10,476 nucleotides of DNA from positions 1 to 10,476 of the forward strand of contig JAGRAA010000117.1 in the NCBI GenBank assembly GCA_020435185.1. Direction: 5' to 3'. Position 1 is the first letter of the stretch. Each line of letters begins with the position of its first letter. This document shows, piece after piece, positions 1 to 6,865 of the stretch. This stretch comes from Bdellovibrionales bacterium. GTDB lineage: Bacteria; Bdellovibrionota; Bdellovibrionia; Bdellovibrionales; UBA1609. Below the pieces are notes generated by a model that saw only the letters and a list, made by a program, of their open reading frames with translations, had not been told where the DNA came from and made no database searches. Both the position numbers and the translations under genes were made by a program.

Positions 1-3
1 CCC

Positions 4-639
4 ATGAATTATTCAAGATTTAATTTTAAGCCGGGCTGGATAGAAGTCATTTGTGGCTGTATGTTTAGCGGAAAAACCGAAGAGCTCATCCGCCAAATTC
101 GAAGAGCCGAATATGCAAAACTAAGAATTCAAGTTTTTAAACCTCGTATAGATAACCGCTACTCAGTAGAGGATGTCGCTTCACACAACCAAAACACAAT
201 TTCATCGACCCTGGTCGACAACTCAGAAGACATTTATCACAAGCTCATTCATAATGTGGATGTGGTGGGTATTGATGAAGGACAATTTTTCGACCACGGA
301 CTCATAGAGGTTGCTACCAAACTAGCCAATGTGGGAAAACGAGTCATTGTTGCAGGCCTAGACACTGATTGGCAGGGAAAGCCTTTTGGGCCTATACCTC
401 AATTGATGGCTATTGCCGAAGTCGTCAATAAGCAACATGCCATTTGCGTTGTGTGTGGAGAGTCTGCCAGCAGAACTCAAAGACTCATTGATTCTGAAGA
501 CAATATTTTAGTCGGCTCTCAAGAGGCCTATGAGGCTCGATGCCGCAGCCATTTTGACCCTGATCTCAGTATTAGACTCAAAAATCTTAAAAGTGACGAC
601 AATCAGGATAAAATTTCTGAAGAAATGACTCTATCCTAG
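4..639 (+). CDS. tdk: Thymidine kinase, type II
   Basis: Phosphorylates thymidine (and deoxyuridine) with ATP to give dTMP, the entry step of thymidine salvage in the cytoplasm. The 211-residue length fits the bacterial type II (TK1-like) family. Visible motifs are the P-loop GCMFSGKT (residues 18-25), a Walker B-like IDEGQFF stretch with the presumed catalytic base Glu92, the GLDTDW segment (118-123) and a zinc site made of Cys148, Cys151, Cys180 and His183 (CxxC and CRSH). The P-loop has Cys19 where family members usually have Ser or Pro. The last 15 or so residues are a charged tail outside the core fold. The ATG lies three bases from the window edge, so its ribosome binding site cannot be seen. 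It is followed 68 bases later by hpt on the same strand, so the two may form a salvage operon. Identification is firm. Confidence 0.95.
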   Translation: MNYSRFNFKPGWIEVICGCMFSGKTEELIRQIRRAEYAKLRIQVFKPRIDNRYSVEDVASHNQNTISSTLVDNSEDIYHKLIHNVDVVGIDEGQFFDHGLIEVATKLANVGKRVIVAGLDTDWQGKPFGPIPQLMAIAEVVNKQHAICVVCGESASRTQRLIDSEDNILVGSQEAYEARCRSHFDPDLSIRLKNLKSDDNQDKISEEMTLS

Positions 640-707
640 AAGAAACTCATTAAAAGAATTGAATTCATGTAAAAATTAGATAAAACTGTCACCTTCTGGA
701 GGCCCTG

Positions 708-1241
708 ATGTTTGAAAACTTCAATATTTCACCCCTATTAAAAGAAGAAGAAATTAAATCAAGAGTTGCTGAACTTGGTGCGGAATTAACAGAAAAATTT
801 AAAGACAAAAAAGCCATTGCAATCTGTGTCCTTAAAGGTTCAATCATGTTTTACTCCGATCTTATTCGCGAAATCAAAACAGATTTGGTCTGTGAATTTT
901 TGGCCGTTTCAAGTTATGGAAATAGCACTAAATCAACCGGAGAAGTTAAGTTAACCCTAGACTTAAATAACCCCATTGAAGGACGTGATGTTATCATCAT
1001 TGAAGATATCGTCGATACAGGATTGACCCTAAATTATCTCGTGAACAATTTGAAATCAAGAAATCCGAAAAGCCTTACTACTTGCTCTCTTCTTTTTAAA
1101 CCTGATGCCTTAAAGGTTGAATGCTCTATCGACCATGTTGGATTTAAAATTCCAAACGATTTTGTAGTTGGATATGGGTTAGACTACCAAGGACACTACA
1201 GAAACTTGCCCTATATCGGCCAAGTTAAGAGCTTAAATTAA
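708..1241 (+). CDS. hpt: Hypoxanthine phosphoribosyltransferase
   Basis: Joins hypoxanthine (and usually guanine) to PRPP to give IMP or GMP in cytoplasmic purine salvage. The 177 residues match the usual bacterial length. The PRPP-binding signature VIIIEDIVDTGLT is at residues 95-107. The VLKGS loop (41-45) binds pyrophosphate, the flexible SSYG loop is at 68-71, and the C-terminal GLDYQGHYRNLPYI segment (157-170), which contacts the base, is intact. A strong Shine-Dalgarno sequence TGGAGG (697-702) sits five bases before the ATG and fixes the start. With tdk upstream it forms a purine plus pyrimidine salvage pair, which suits an organism that takes up nucleosides or host/prey nucleic acid breakdown products (inference). 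No convincing separate promoter is visible in the 68-base gap, so co-transcription with tdk is likely but not shown. Confidence 0.95.
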   Translation: MFENFNISPLLKEEEIKSRVAELGAELTEKFKDKKAIAICVLKGSIMFYSDLIREIKTDLVCEFLAVSSYGNSTKSTGEVKLTLDLNNPIEGRDVIIIEDIVDTGLTLNYLVNNLKSRNPKSLTTCSLLFKPDALKVECSIDHVGFKIPNDFVVGYGLDYQGHYRNLPYIGQVKSLN

Positions 1242-1249
1242 TTATCTTA

Positions 1250-1286
1250 TCCCTTCCCGCTCTGTGCCAATACCGCCAAGAAGGGA
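1250..1286. terminator. Weak candidate bidirectional terminator between hpt and mltD
   Basis: A perfect 7-bp inverted repeat, TCCCTTC (1250-1256) and GAAGGGA (1280-1286), fills the 51-base gap between the converging hpt and mltD genes. The 23-base loop is long and neither side has a real T run, so this is not a textbook intrinsic terminator. Its position between two convergent stop codons is the main argument for a role. Confidence 0.3.
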
Positions 1287-1292
1287 CTTCAA

Positions 1293-2720
1293 CTATTTAA
1301 TGGGAATATATATTTTTTGCCCAGGTCGTAACCTTCTCGGATTAATATTCGAATTAGCGTTCATTAGCTCTTGCAGTCTAATTCCAAAAGAATGAGCGAT
1401 GTCACTAAATGTGTCTCCATGAGCGACCTTGTAGGTCTTGGCATTATACAATTTTGCGCTTTTTAAATCTTTAATGTAGTTCACGGCATAATCGACCTTT
1501 GCACTTGGTACTCGAATAAAATTTCGTCGTTCAATGCGAACTTTATCTTTCCAAACGGCAGATCTCAAATGAGCATTATACCTTTTCGCCAAAGCATCAT
1601 CTCCGTCAAAAAGATGAACTAACTCTTTAACAGACATATTCTTACTTAAGATTATTTCTTGTCCATCATGGGCTTGATCCCAAAATAATTTTTGATTAAA
1701 TAAAACTTCGGCATTTTTTTCAACTTCAAGGGCAGCCAAAAAACTGGCATAAAAATTTGCAGAAGCAAAACCAAAACGTCCTTTACGTATATCAATCAAC
1801 TCCACCAAATTCGTAGTGTTATACTTTCGCACCAATCGTCTTACCCCGGCTGGCCCATGATTATAACCTGTCACTGCCAAGGGCCAATTCTCCAGAATCT
1901 TGTAGTTATTTCGAAGTAATTTTGCAGCAGCCACCGTAGATTTTAAAGGATCATTTCTTTCATCTACTGATAAATTCAATTTTAAATATGGTCTCGCCGC
2001 ATATCTCATAAACTGCCAAATCCCACTAGCACCAACGTGTGATCTCGCTTTGTAGTTAAAAGAACTCTCTACAAAAGGTAGTCGGGTCAACTCTATTGGC
2101 AAGTTATAATCTTTAAATATTTTTTCCATTTCTTCAAGGTGACGACCGCTTAAGAATATCCCTTTTATAAAACGATCCCTCTGACCCAACTGAAACCGTA
2201 AACGCTTCTTACTCGCTGCCACTCTGAATTTATTCATTTCATCAGACTTTGCAAACATATACCAATATCGTAAATCTTCGCCATCTAAACCGGCCGGGCT
2301 CTTGTATTTGCTCAACTTTAGCAGCCTATTTTGTACGGCCAGCTTTCTTTCTTTTACTCTCTTTGCTCGAGCTCTCTGTTTTTGATAATTATTTAGACTT
2401 TCGTTGTTCATAATATCTGTAAAATCTATTACCTCGTAGACCGCATTCACATAAAAACTGTCATGAAGTAAACCTTGATCTGTAGAATATTTGGTATAAA
2501 TATCAATCCAAAAAGAAACTCGTTCTTCCATCCCAGCTGGAACCGCAAAAGCCCCAGTTTCATAACCTATTGCGTTCTCTTGATGAGAATAATCAGGCTG
2601 GCGCCACGGCCTCATCCCCTCCATATTCATTTTTTCTTTTAAATCAGCAAATGAAACAGGAGTAACATCCTCAGCGTAGAGAGGAACCACAAACAACATT
2701 AAATAAAAAAACAACTTCAT
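1293..2720 (-). CDS. mltD: MltD-like membrane-bound lytic transglycosylase with LysM domain
   Basis: Predicted periplasmic enzyme that cleaves the MurNAc-GlcNAc bond of peptidoglycan with formation of a 1,6-anhydro end. Of 475 residues, 1-16 look like a cleavable signal peptide (VPLYA/ED). No lipobox Cys is present, unlike E. coli MltD, which is a lipoprotein. An N-terminal region (about 20-180) of no clear family contains a basic helical stretch around 113-137. The GH23 transglycosylase domain spans about 190-335. It has catalytic Glu218 in the LPFVESSF motif, followed by the AxSxxGASGIWQFM signature and GYNHGPAGV (285-293). Residues 360-425 resemble the degenerate linker of MltD proteins. 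One LysM peptidoglycan-binding domain closes the protein (about 428-473, YKVAHGDTFSDIA to PGQKIYIPI). Its ATG overlaps the dacB stop as ATGA (2717-2720), so the two are very likely translationally coupled. The family is clear, and the exact Mlt subtype is less certain. Confidence 0.88.
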   Translation of the reverse strand: MKLFFYLMLFVVPLYAEDVTPVSFADLKEKMNMEGMRPWRQPDYSHQENAIGYETGAFAVPAGMEERVSFWIDIYTKYSTDQGLLHDSFYVNAVYEVIDFTDIMNNESLNNYQKQRARAKRVKERKLAVQNRLLKLSKYKSPAGLDGEDLRYWYMFAKSDEMNKFRVAASKKRLRFQLGQRDRFIKGIFLSGRHLEEMEKIFKDYNLPIELTRLPFVESSFNYKARSHVGASGIWQFMRYAARPYLKLNLSVDERNDPLKSTVAAAKLLRNNYKILENWPLAVTGYNHGPAGVRRLVRKYNTTNLVELIDIRKGRFGFASANFYASFLAALEVEKNAEVLFNQKLFWDQAHDGQEIILSKNMSVKELVHLFDGDDALAKRYNAHLRSAVWKDKVRIERRNFIRVPSAKVDYAVNYIKDLKSAKLYNAKTYKVAHGDTFSDIAHSFGIRLQELMNANSNINPRRLRPGQKIYIPIK

Positions 2721-4174
2721 AAACTATCCACCAATATTTTCGCCAACTGATCAAACAACGCATTCGCATTATTTAGCTTCTCATGAGCTCCATTATACAT
2801 AAAAGCAAAACTGTAAATCCTTCCGTGATGATTCGAGGCGTAGCCAGCCAATCCAGTAACCCCTGTCAATCGTCCGGTCTTCGCTCTGACAAAACCTTTG
2901 TACTCGTCGCCCTTAATACGATTCTCTAGTGTTCCATCAACTCCCGCAATAGGTAAAGAAAAAACATACTCCGGAAAAATTAAAAACTTATTTTTATTAT
3001 ACACTAAAATACGATGAAGTGTTTCTGGGCTAATAGCGTTTTTACGAGTTAGCCCTGAGGGGTTTTCAATCACGTACTCTGACTGTTTTATTCCTACTTT
3101 ACCCAAAAATGTCCTAATTTGAGACAAACCCGACTCCATTGTAGCCGGATGGGCTCCTGCCAACAAAGCCAAATGCTTAGTCAGCATTTCGGCAACGTAG
3201 TTGTTAGAGAACTTCATCATATCTCTAACGACCAAACTAAAATCTCTACTCTCTTTTTCGGCTAATACCTTTGCTCTTTCCGGAGTTTTACCTAGAAGTA
3301 CTTTTCCCTGTACAATTATGCCACGTCTTTGAAGAAAAGCCTTTAGCTGATAACCACTCCACAAATCCGGTTTGGTGATGCTCTTATAATAGACTTTCTC
3401 TCCAAACTGAGATGGAATTGAGCCTGAAACCACAAAGGTATCTCCCTGTGTGCCCGGACCGTCTATCCTGTCAATTTTAATTTTTAACAAACCTCCTGCT
3501 GAGGTAGTGGATTTGTTCACCACTTTTACATATTCATTTTCTGGATCAGCAAAGATTTTTGCCGGCTTACCAATTTCTCCAGGCCTTATATAAAGGTTAA
3601 TACTGTTCCAGTTAAAGGACATCGCACCGATAGGTGCATCATAAGCTCTGTCTACTCTGCTTCTTTCTCTTCCAGGATCATACCTAACATTGTCAAAAAG
3701 GGTGTCATCTACAATCAAATTCCCTTCAATCGTTCTTAAATTTGATCTCAATAGATCGTTGACTAAAACCCAAAGGCTTTCTGACACAAAAGATGGATCA
3801 CCCCCTCCTTTTAAGTAAAGATCGCCAGAATAAACTCCATTTTTAAATCTTTCGGATAACGTTAAAATCTGAGTTTTCACAGTGTGTCCAGAAGGCATCA
3901 AGTCTAACAAAGCAGACGCTGTTAATATTTTCGTTAACGATGCCGGGATAAATTTCTTTTGACCATTTAACTCAGTTAAAACCACATTATTTTTATCATC
4001 GTAATAACTAATATAGAGGCCTAAATCCCCCACTGGGAGTTGACTTCGCTTGATTGCTTTTTGAATTTCTTGTTTTGCCTCAGAAACAGTCTTGTCCTTG
4101 GCCAACAGCGACACACTCGCAAATAAAATGATACATGAAGTAAAAACTTTAAAAAATTGGTAATGTCTTTTCAC
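2717..4174 (-). CDS. dacB: D-alanyl-D-alanine carboxypeptidase/endopeptidase (PBP4, peptidase family S13)
   Basis: Periplasmic penicillin-binding protein that removes the terminal D-Ala from peptide stems and cuts D-Ala-mDAP cross-links. I start it at the GTG at 4174 (485 residues) rather than an in-frame TTG at 4204. GGAG lies five bases before this GTG, and the shorter product begins with a clean signal peptide (MKRHYQFFKVF, hydrophobic core, cut near SLLA/KD). The active-site motifs are SLTK (Ser79, Lys82), SNN (Ser323-Asn325) and KTG (432-434). The Ser-to-Ser distance between the first two motifs is 244 residues, the same as E. coli PBP4 (Ser62 to Ser306), so the inserted domains II and III are present. 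The Bdellovibrio prey-modifying homologues (Bd0816, Bd3459) are reported to be shortened instead. This points to a housekeeping PBP4 (inference). It is the first gene of a - strand pair with the transglycosylase and is divergent from the peptide-binding lipoprotein gene. Confidence 0.92.
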   Translation of the reverse strand: MKRHYQFFKVFTSCIILFASVSLLAKDKTVSEAKQEIQKAIKRSQLPVGDLGLYISYYDDKNNVVLTELNGQKKFIPASLTKILTASALLDLMPSGHTVKTQILTLSERFKNGVYSGDLYLKGGGDPSFVSESLWVLVNDLLRSNLRTIEGNLIVDDTLFDNVRYDPGRERSRVDRAYDAPIGAMSFNWNSINLYIRPGEIGKPAKIFADPENEYVKVVNKSTTSAGGLLKIKIDRIDGPGTQGDTFVVSGSIPSQFGEKVYYKSITKPDLWSGYQLKAFLQRRGIIVQGKVLLGKTPERAKVLAEKESRDFSLVVRDMMKFSNNYVAEMLTKHLALLAGAHPATMESGLSQIRTFLGKVGIKQSEYVIENPSGLTRKNAISPETLHRILVYNKNKFLIFPEYVFSLPIAGVDGTLENRIKGDEYKGFVRAKTGRLTGVTGLAGYASNHHGRIYSFAFMYNGAHEKLNNANALFDQLAKILVDSL

Positions 4175-4179
4175 AATTA

Positions 4180-4183
4180 CTCC
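4180..4183 (-). promoter_or_regulatory. Ribosome binding site that fixes the dacB start
   Basis: Reading the - strand, GGAG is followed by five bases (TAATT) and GTG at 4174-4172. The upstream TTG at 4204 has no comparable site. The site therefore moves the start ten codons downstream and gives a normal signal peptide. Confidence 0.7.
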
Positions 4184-4207
4184 ATTCAAAGAGAGACAGT
4201 TCAATAT

Positions 4208-4236
4208 TTGTAATGTTATTGTAACACCTTAATACT
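4208..4236 (+). promoter_or_regulatory. Candidate sigma70-type promoter of the peptide-binding lipoprotein gene
   Basis: TTGTAA (4208-4213), a 17-base spacer and AATACT (4231-4236) each match four of six consensus bases. The predicted transcript would begin near 4243, a few bases before the ribosome binding site. In AT-rich DNA such matches arise easily, so this is a weak call. The 13-bp palindrome at 4214-4226 lies inside the spacer. Confidence 0.3.
4214..4226. promoter_or_regulatory. 13-bp palindrome, possible operator
   Basis: TGTTATTGTAACA has perfect 5-bp arms (TGTTA/TAACA) around a 3-base centre. It sits in the middle of the divergent dacB/lipoprotein control region, between the -35 and -10 matches proposed for the lipoprotein gene, a usual place for a repressor site. 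No regulator gene is next to it, and the binding protein is unknown. Confidence 0.35.
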
Positions 4237-4246
4237 CTAAATGAAT

Positions 4247-4251
4247 GGAGG
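4247..4251 (+). promoter_or_regulatory. Ribosome binding site that fixes the start of the peptide-binding lipoprotein
   Basis: GGAGG is followed by five bases and GTG at 4257. The in-frame ATG at 4245 overlaps this site and has no Shine-Dalgarno sequence of its own. Starting at the GTG also removes two acidic residues from in front of the signal peptide. Confidence 0.75.
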
Positions 4252-4256
4252 AAGTT

Positions 4257-5768
4257 GTGCGTCGATTTCATTTATTAATGATTTTATTTTTACCCCTACT
4301 TTGGTCCTGCACTTCTAACAAAGTTGATGATCAATCTTTAATTGTAGCCATTAGCTCCGAACCAAACACAATGGATCCTCGCTTTGCAACAGATGCTAAT
4401 GGAATGCGCTTAGCTGGATTACTTTTTAATGGCCTTGTCAAAATAGGACCTGATTTAGAAATAGTGGGAGATGCCGCAAGCTCTTGGACACTAGAAAATC
4501 AAACCTATACGTTTAATTTAAATCCCGATCTTAAATTTTCTAACGGTAGATCTATAACTAGCGAAGACATTTCATTTTCTATAGATGAGTTTAAAAAAAC
4601 ATCCTGCCCCTTTCACTCTGCATTTACAAATATAAAAAACTCATCGATTGAACAGGTCACAAAAGATCAAACCACTTTTTTTAAAGTCAAACTCACGCTA
4701 GAAACCTACAATGCCAAATTTATTACTTCAGATTTGCCTGTTTTCAAGATTCTTCCAAAAAAAGAAGTTTTAGAACTAAAAGACAAATTTAAAGATACCC
4801 TCATCGGAAGTGGCAGTTACACATTAAAAGACCGGTCTTCTCAACAAATAGTTCTCGCAGCCAACCCTTATGCCTCAGAAAAAGCATCCATGAAATTACT
4901 GATTTTTAAAATAATAAAAGATGATTTTACCAGATACCAAAAGCTCCTCAAAGGAAACATTGATATCGTACAGAGCGATATCCCCTTAGACAAAGTCTCT
5001 GAATTCGAAAAAAGGTCTAGTGAGTTTAATATCTATAAAACACCCGGCCTAGCTATGACTTATTTGTTAGTTAATTTAAAGGATCCCTTACTTCAAGAAC
5101 ACAAACTAAGGTTGGCAATTGCACGAGGCATAAATCGGTCAGAAATAATTCAATATAAACTAGAAGGCTACGCAAAAAAGGCAACTTCAATACTTACTCC
5201 AGCCAACCCTTACTTTAATTCTGATCTGGCCGAAATCGAATACGACCTGGATACCGCAAAAAAACTCATTAAAGAACTTGGATTAGAAGGAAAGGTTCTT
5301 ACCCTAAAAACTTCTAATAACCCTTCTTCCATAGAAAACGGCAAAGTGATTGCTCACCAACTCAATAAAATTGGATTAGAAATAAAATTACAAAGCTATG
5401 AATGGGGAACTTTTTATGGTGATGTAAAAAACGGTAACTATCAGTTAGCCACTATGCGATGGGTGGGAGCCATTGATCCTGATGTTTATCGGATTGCCTT
5501 TCATAGTGATGAACTGCCTCCAAAAGGAAGAAATAGAGGTTTTTATAAAAATAAAAACCTCGATCAACTTCTCAATGAGGGAATCACTATTTCAGATGAT
5601 AAAAAGAGAAAAAAATTGTATTTAAAAATTCAAAAAATTGTCCATCAAGATTTGCCTATTATTCCCTTATGGTACAATGAACAAATTGACGTGGTTAATA
5701 AACGTGTAAAAAACTACGTGAGTTCTAAAAATGGTGACTTTAGTCCATTTATTCATGCCACCAAATGA
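4257..5768 (+). CDS. Peptide/solute-binding lipoprotein, ABC transporter family 5 (OppA/DppA type)
   Basis: Predicted extracytoplasmic receptor that captures oligopeptides or similar solutes for an ABC importer. From the GTG start it has 503 residues, typical for the family. Residues 1-17 form a lipoprotein signal (MRRF, hydrophobic stretch, lipobox LWSC) with lipidation expected at Cys18. Thr19 follows rather than Asp, so the enteric retention signal is absent. The mature part opens with the family hallmark AISSEPNTMDPRF and LLFNGLVK, and ends with the conserved pattern NRGFYKNKNLDQLL followed by a basic helix and IIPLWYNEQ. No permease or ATPase gene is in the window, so its membrane partners must be encoded elsewhere, or it acts alone. 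Only 53 bases separate it from lspA on the same strand, the enzyme that would process its signal peptide, so the two are probably co-transcribed. The substrate cannot be assigned from sequence. Confidence 0.88.
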   Translation: MRRFHLLMILFLPLLWSCTSNKVDDQSLIVAISSEPNTMDPRFATDANGMRLAGLLFNGLVKIGPDLEIVGDAASSWTLENQTYTFNLNPDLKFSNGRSITSEDISFSIDEFKKTSCPFHSAFTNIKNSSIEQVTKDQTTFFKVKLTLETYNAKFITSDLPVFKILPKKEVLELKDKFKDTLIGSGSYTLKDRSSQQIVLAANPYASEKASMKLLIFKIIKDDFTRYQKLLKGNIDIVQSDIPLDKVSEFEKRSSEFNIYKTPGLAMTYLLVNLKDPLLQEHKLRLAIARGINRSEIIQYKLEGYAKKATSILTPANPYFNSDLAEIEYDLDTAKKLIKELGLEGKVLTLKTSNNPSSIENGKVIAHQLNKIGLEIKLQSYEWGTFYGDVKNGNYQLATMRWVGAIDPDVYRIAFHSDELPPKGRNRGFYKNKNLDQLLNEGITISDDKKRKKLYLKIQKIVHQDLPIIPLWYNEQIDVVNKRVKNYVSSKNGDFSPFIHATK

Positions 5769-5821
5769 AAAGGACGGATTAAGAGTTTCCAGTCTTTCTT
5801 ATTTTGATAGACTATTTGGAC

Positions 5822-6865
5822 ATGGAAAAAGTACGTAAACATGAATGGCTTATTATCATCTCTTCGGTTTTTTTGGTTTGGATTTTAGACTACATAACCA
5901 AACAATGGGCCTTAACAAGCATAACCTCTTTAGAGTTCTATGGACCTTTCGGATTTGTTTTACATCGTAATCCCGGTGCTATGCTTGGAATGTTCTCAGA
6001 TCTCCCTCCACTATTGAGAATAGTTTCTCTTTCTACTGGCGGAGCTTTTTTAATTTTCACTTATGCAAGCATTCAATACTTACTCCCCATGAGAGGCATT
6101 CCACTCAGACTAGGAATGTCATTCCTTTTAGGAGGAATCCTCGGGAATGTGACCGATAGAATTATTTGGGGCGCTGTCGTAGATTTCTTACTTATCGGAA
6201 ACAAAGAATTCGCATCTCCTGCGTTTAATGTGGCCGACGCGATTCAATGGGTAGGGTATGCGATGGTCGTTTATTCTTTAATTAAAGATGGACAGAAACT
6301 ATGGCCTACCGAGAACTCCAGAAAACGTGTTTGGGTTTTACCAAAATTTCAACTCAGATTTATTGCTGTCCTCTTAGCTATTGGATTAGGATTTGCCATT
6401 ATCAGCGGAGTATTTTCATACACATACTTAAGAATAATGATCGATGATTTAACAGTGGGATCCTCTCGTTACGTAGAAAATAAATTTCTAACACCATTTA
6501 TTTTTACATATACAATTATTAGCTCGGGATTTGCATTATTGCTCTTCATGATTGGACGAATTCTTTCTCATCGGACCGCTGGGCCTATTTATGCATTTGA
6601 ATTATTTTTAAAAGACCTCTCCGAAGGAAAAGATCGAAAATTAAAACTAAGATCGGGAGATGAACTTAAGCAGCTAGAGATCGTTGCCGAAAGAATTCGA
6701 AAAAACATTAAGCCTCACATAGATGCATTTCATAAACAAAAGCAACAAGAGCAAGTGATCGATCCGGAAAATATCACTGATCTAGAAATAGATCGACAAT
6801 CTGAGCATGACGAACATGAAATCGAAGAACAGCTCGAAAAAGCAAAAATCAAGAATTCAAACTAA
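5822..6865 (+). CDS. lspA: Lipoprotein signal peptidase (SPase II) fused to a C-terminal TM-loop-TM-HAMP module
   Basis: The N-terminal part (about 1-155, numbered from the ATG at 5822) is a complete LspA, the inner-membrane aspartic protease that cuts prolipoproteins before the lipidated Cys. It shows DYITKQ (Asp23), NPGAMLG (50-56), GGILGNVTDR with catalytic Asp112, and FNVAD with catalytic Asp139, spread over four hydrophobic segments. Usual LspA proteins end near 160-170 residues. This one has 347. The extra part has a membrane helix (about 177-200), a short loop, a second helix (about 224-244), a HAMP-like region (about 244-296, SHRTAGPIYAFE to LRSGDELKQLE) and a charged His/Glu-rich tail. 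No kinase, cyclase or receptor output domain follows. No start has a good Shine-Dalgarno sequence: ATG 5822 is preferred, with TTG 5804 (353 residues) as the alternative. The gene ends inside the 3' end of the convergent exonuclease gene. LspA identity is firm, HAMP is strong by pattern, and the role of the fusion is unknown. Confidence 0.9.
   Translation: MEKVRKHEWLIIISSVFLVWILDYITKQWALTSITSLEFYGPFGFVLHRNPGAMLGMFSDLPPLLRIVSLSTGGAFLIFTYASIQYLLPMRGIPLRLGMSFLLGGILGNVTDRIIWGAVVDFLLIGNKEFASPAFNVADAIQWVGYAMVVYSLIKDGQKLWPTENSRKRVWVLPKFQLRFIAVLLAIGLGFAIISGVFSYTYLRIMIDDLTVGSSRYVENKFLTPFIFTYTIISSGFALLLFMIGRILSHRTAGPIYAFELFLKDLSEGKDRKLKLRSGDELKQLEIVAERIRKNIKPHIDAFHKQKQQEQVIDPENITDLEIDRQSEHDEHEIEEQLEKAKIKNSN

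Larger units (their letters stand above)
4180..4250. repeat. 9-bp inverted repeat covering both divergent ribosome binding sites
   Basis: CTCCATTCA (4180-4188) and TGAATGGAG (4242-4250) are exact reverse complements 53 bases apart. Each arm contains the Shine-Dalgarno sequence of one of the two divergent genes, so both leaders read TGAATGGAG, a short spacer, then TTGTG including the GTG start. Part of the match is forced by the shared GGAG. The extra TGAAT is not. Confidence 0.75.

Noticed and set aside
659..687. Possible separate promoter for hpt (TTGAAT ... TAAAAC)
   Set aside because: Each box matches only four of six bases in AT-rich DNA and the spacing is 16. Co-transcription with tdk is the simpler reading.
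2717..4174. Prey-modifying DacB of the Bdellovibrio predation type
   Set aside because: Motif spacing equals full-length E. coli PBP4 rather than a shortened form, and no protective ankyrin-type gene is adjacent.
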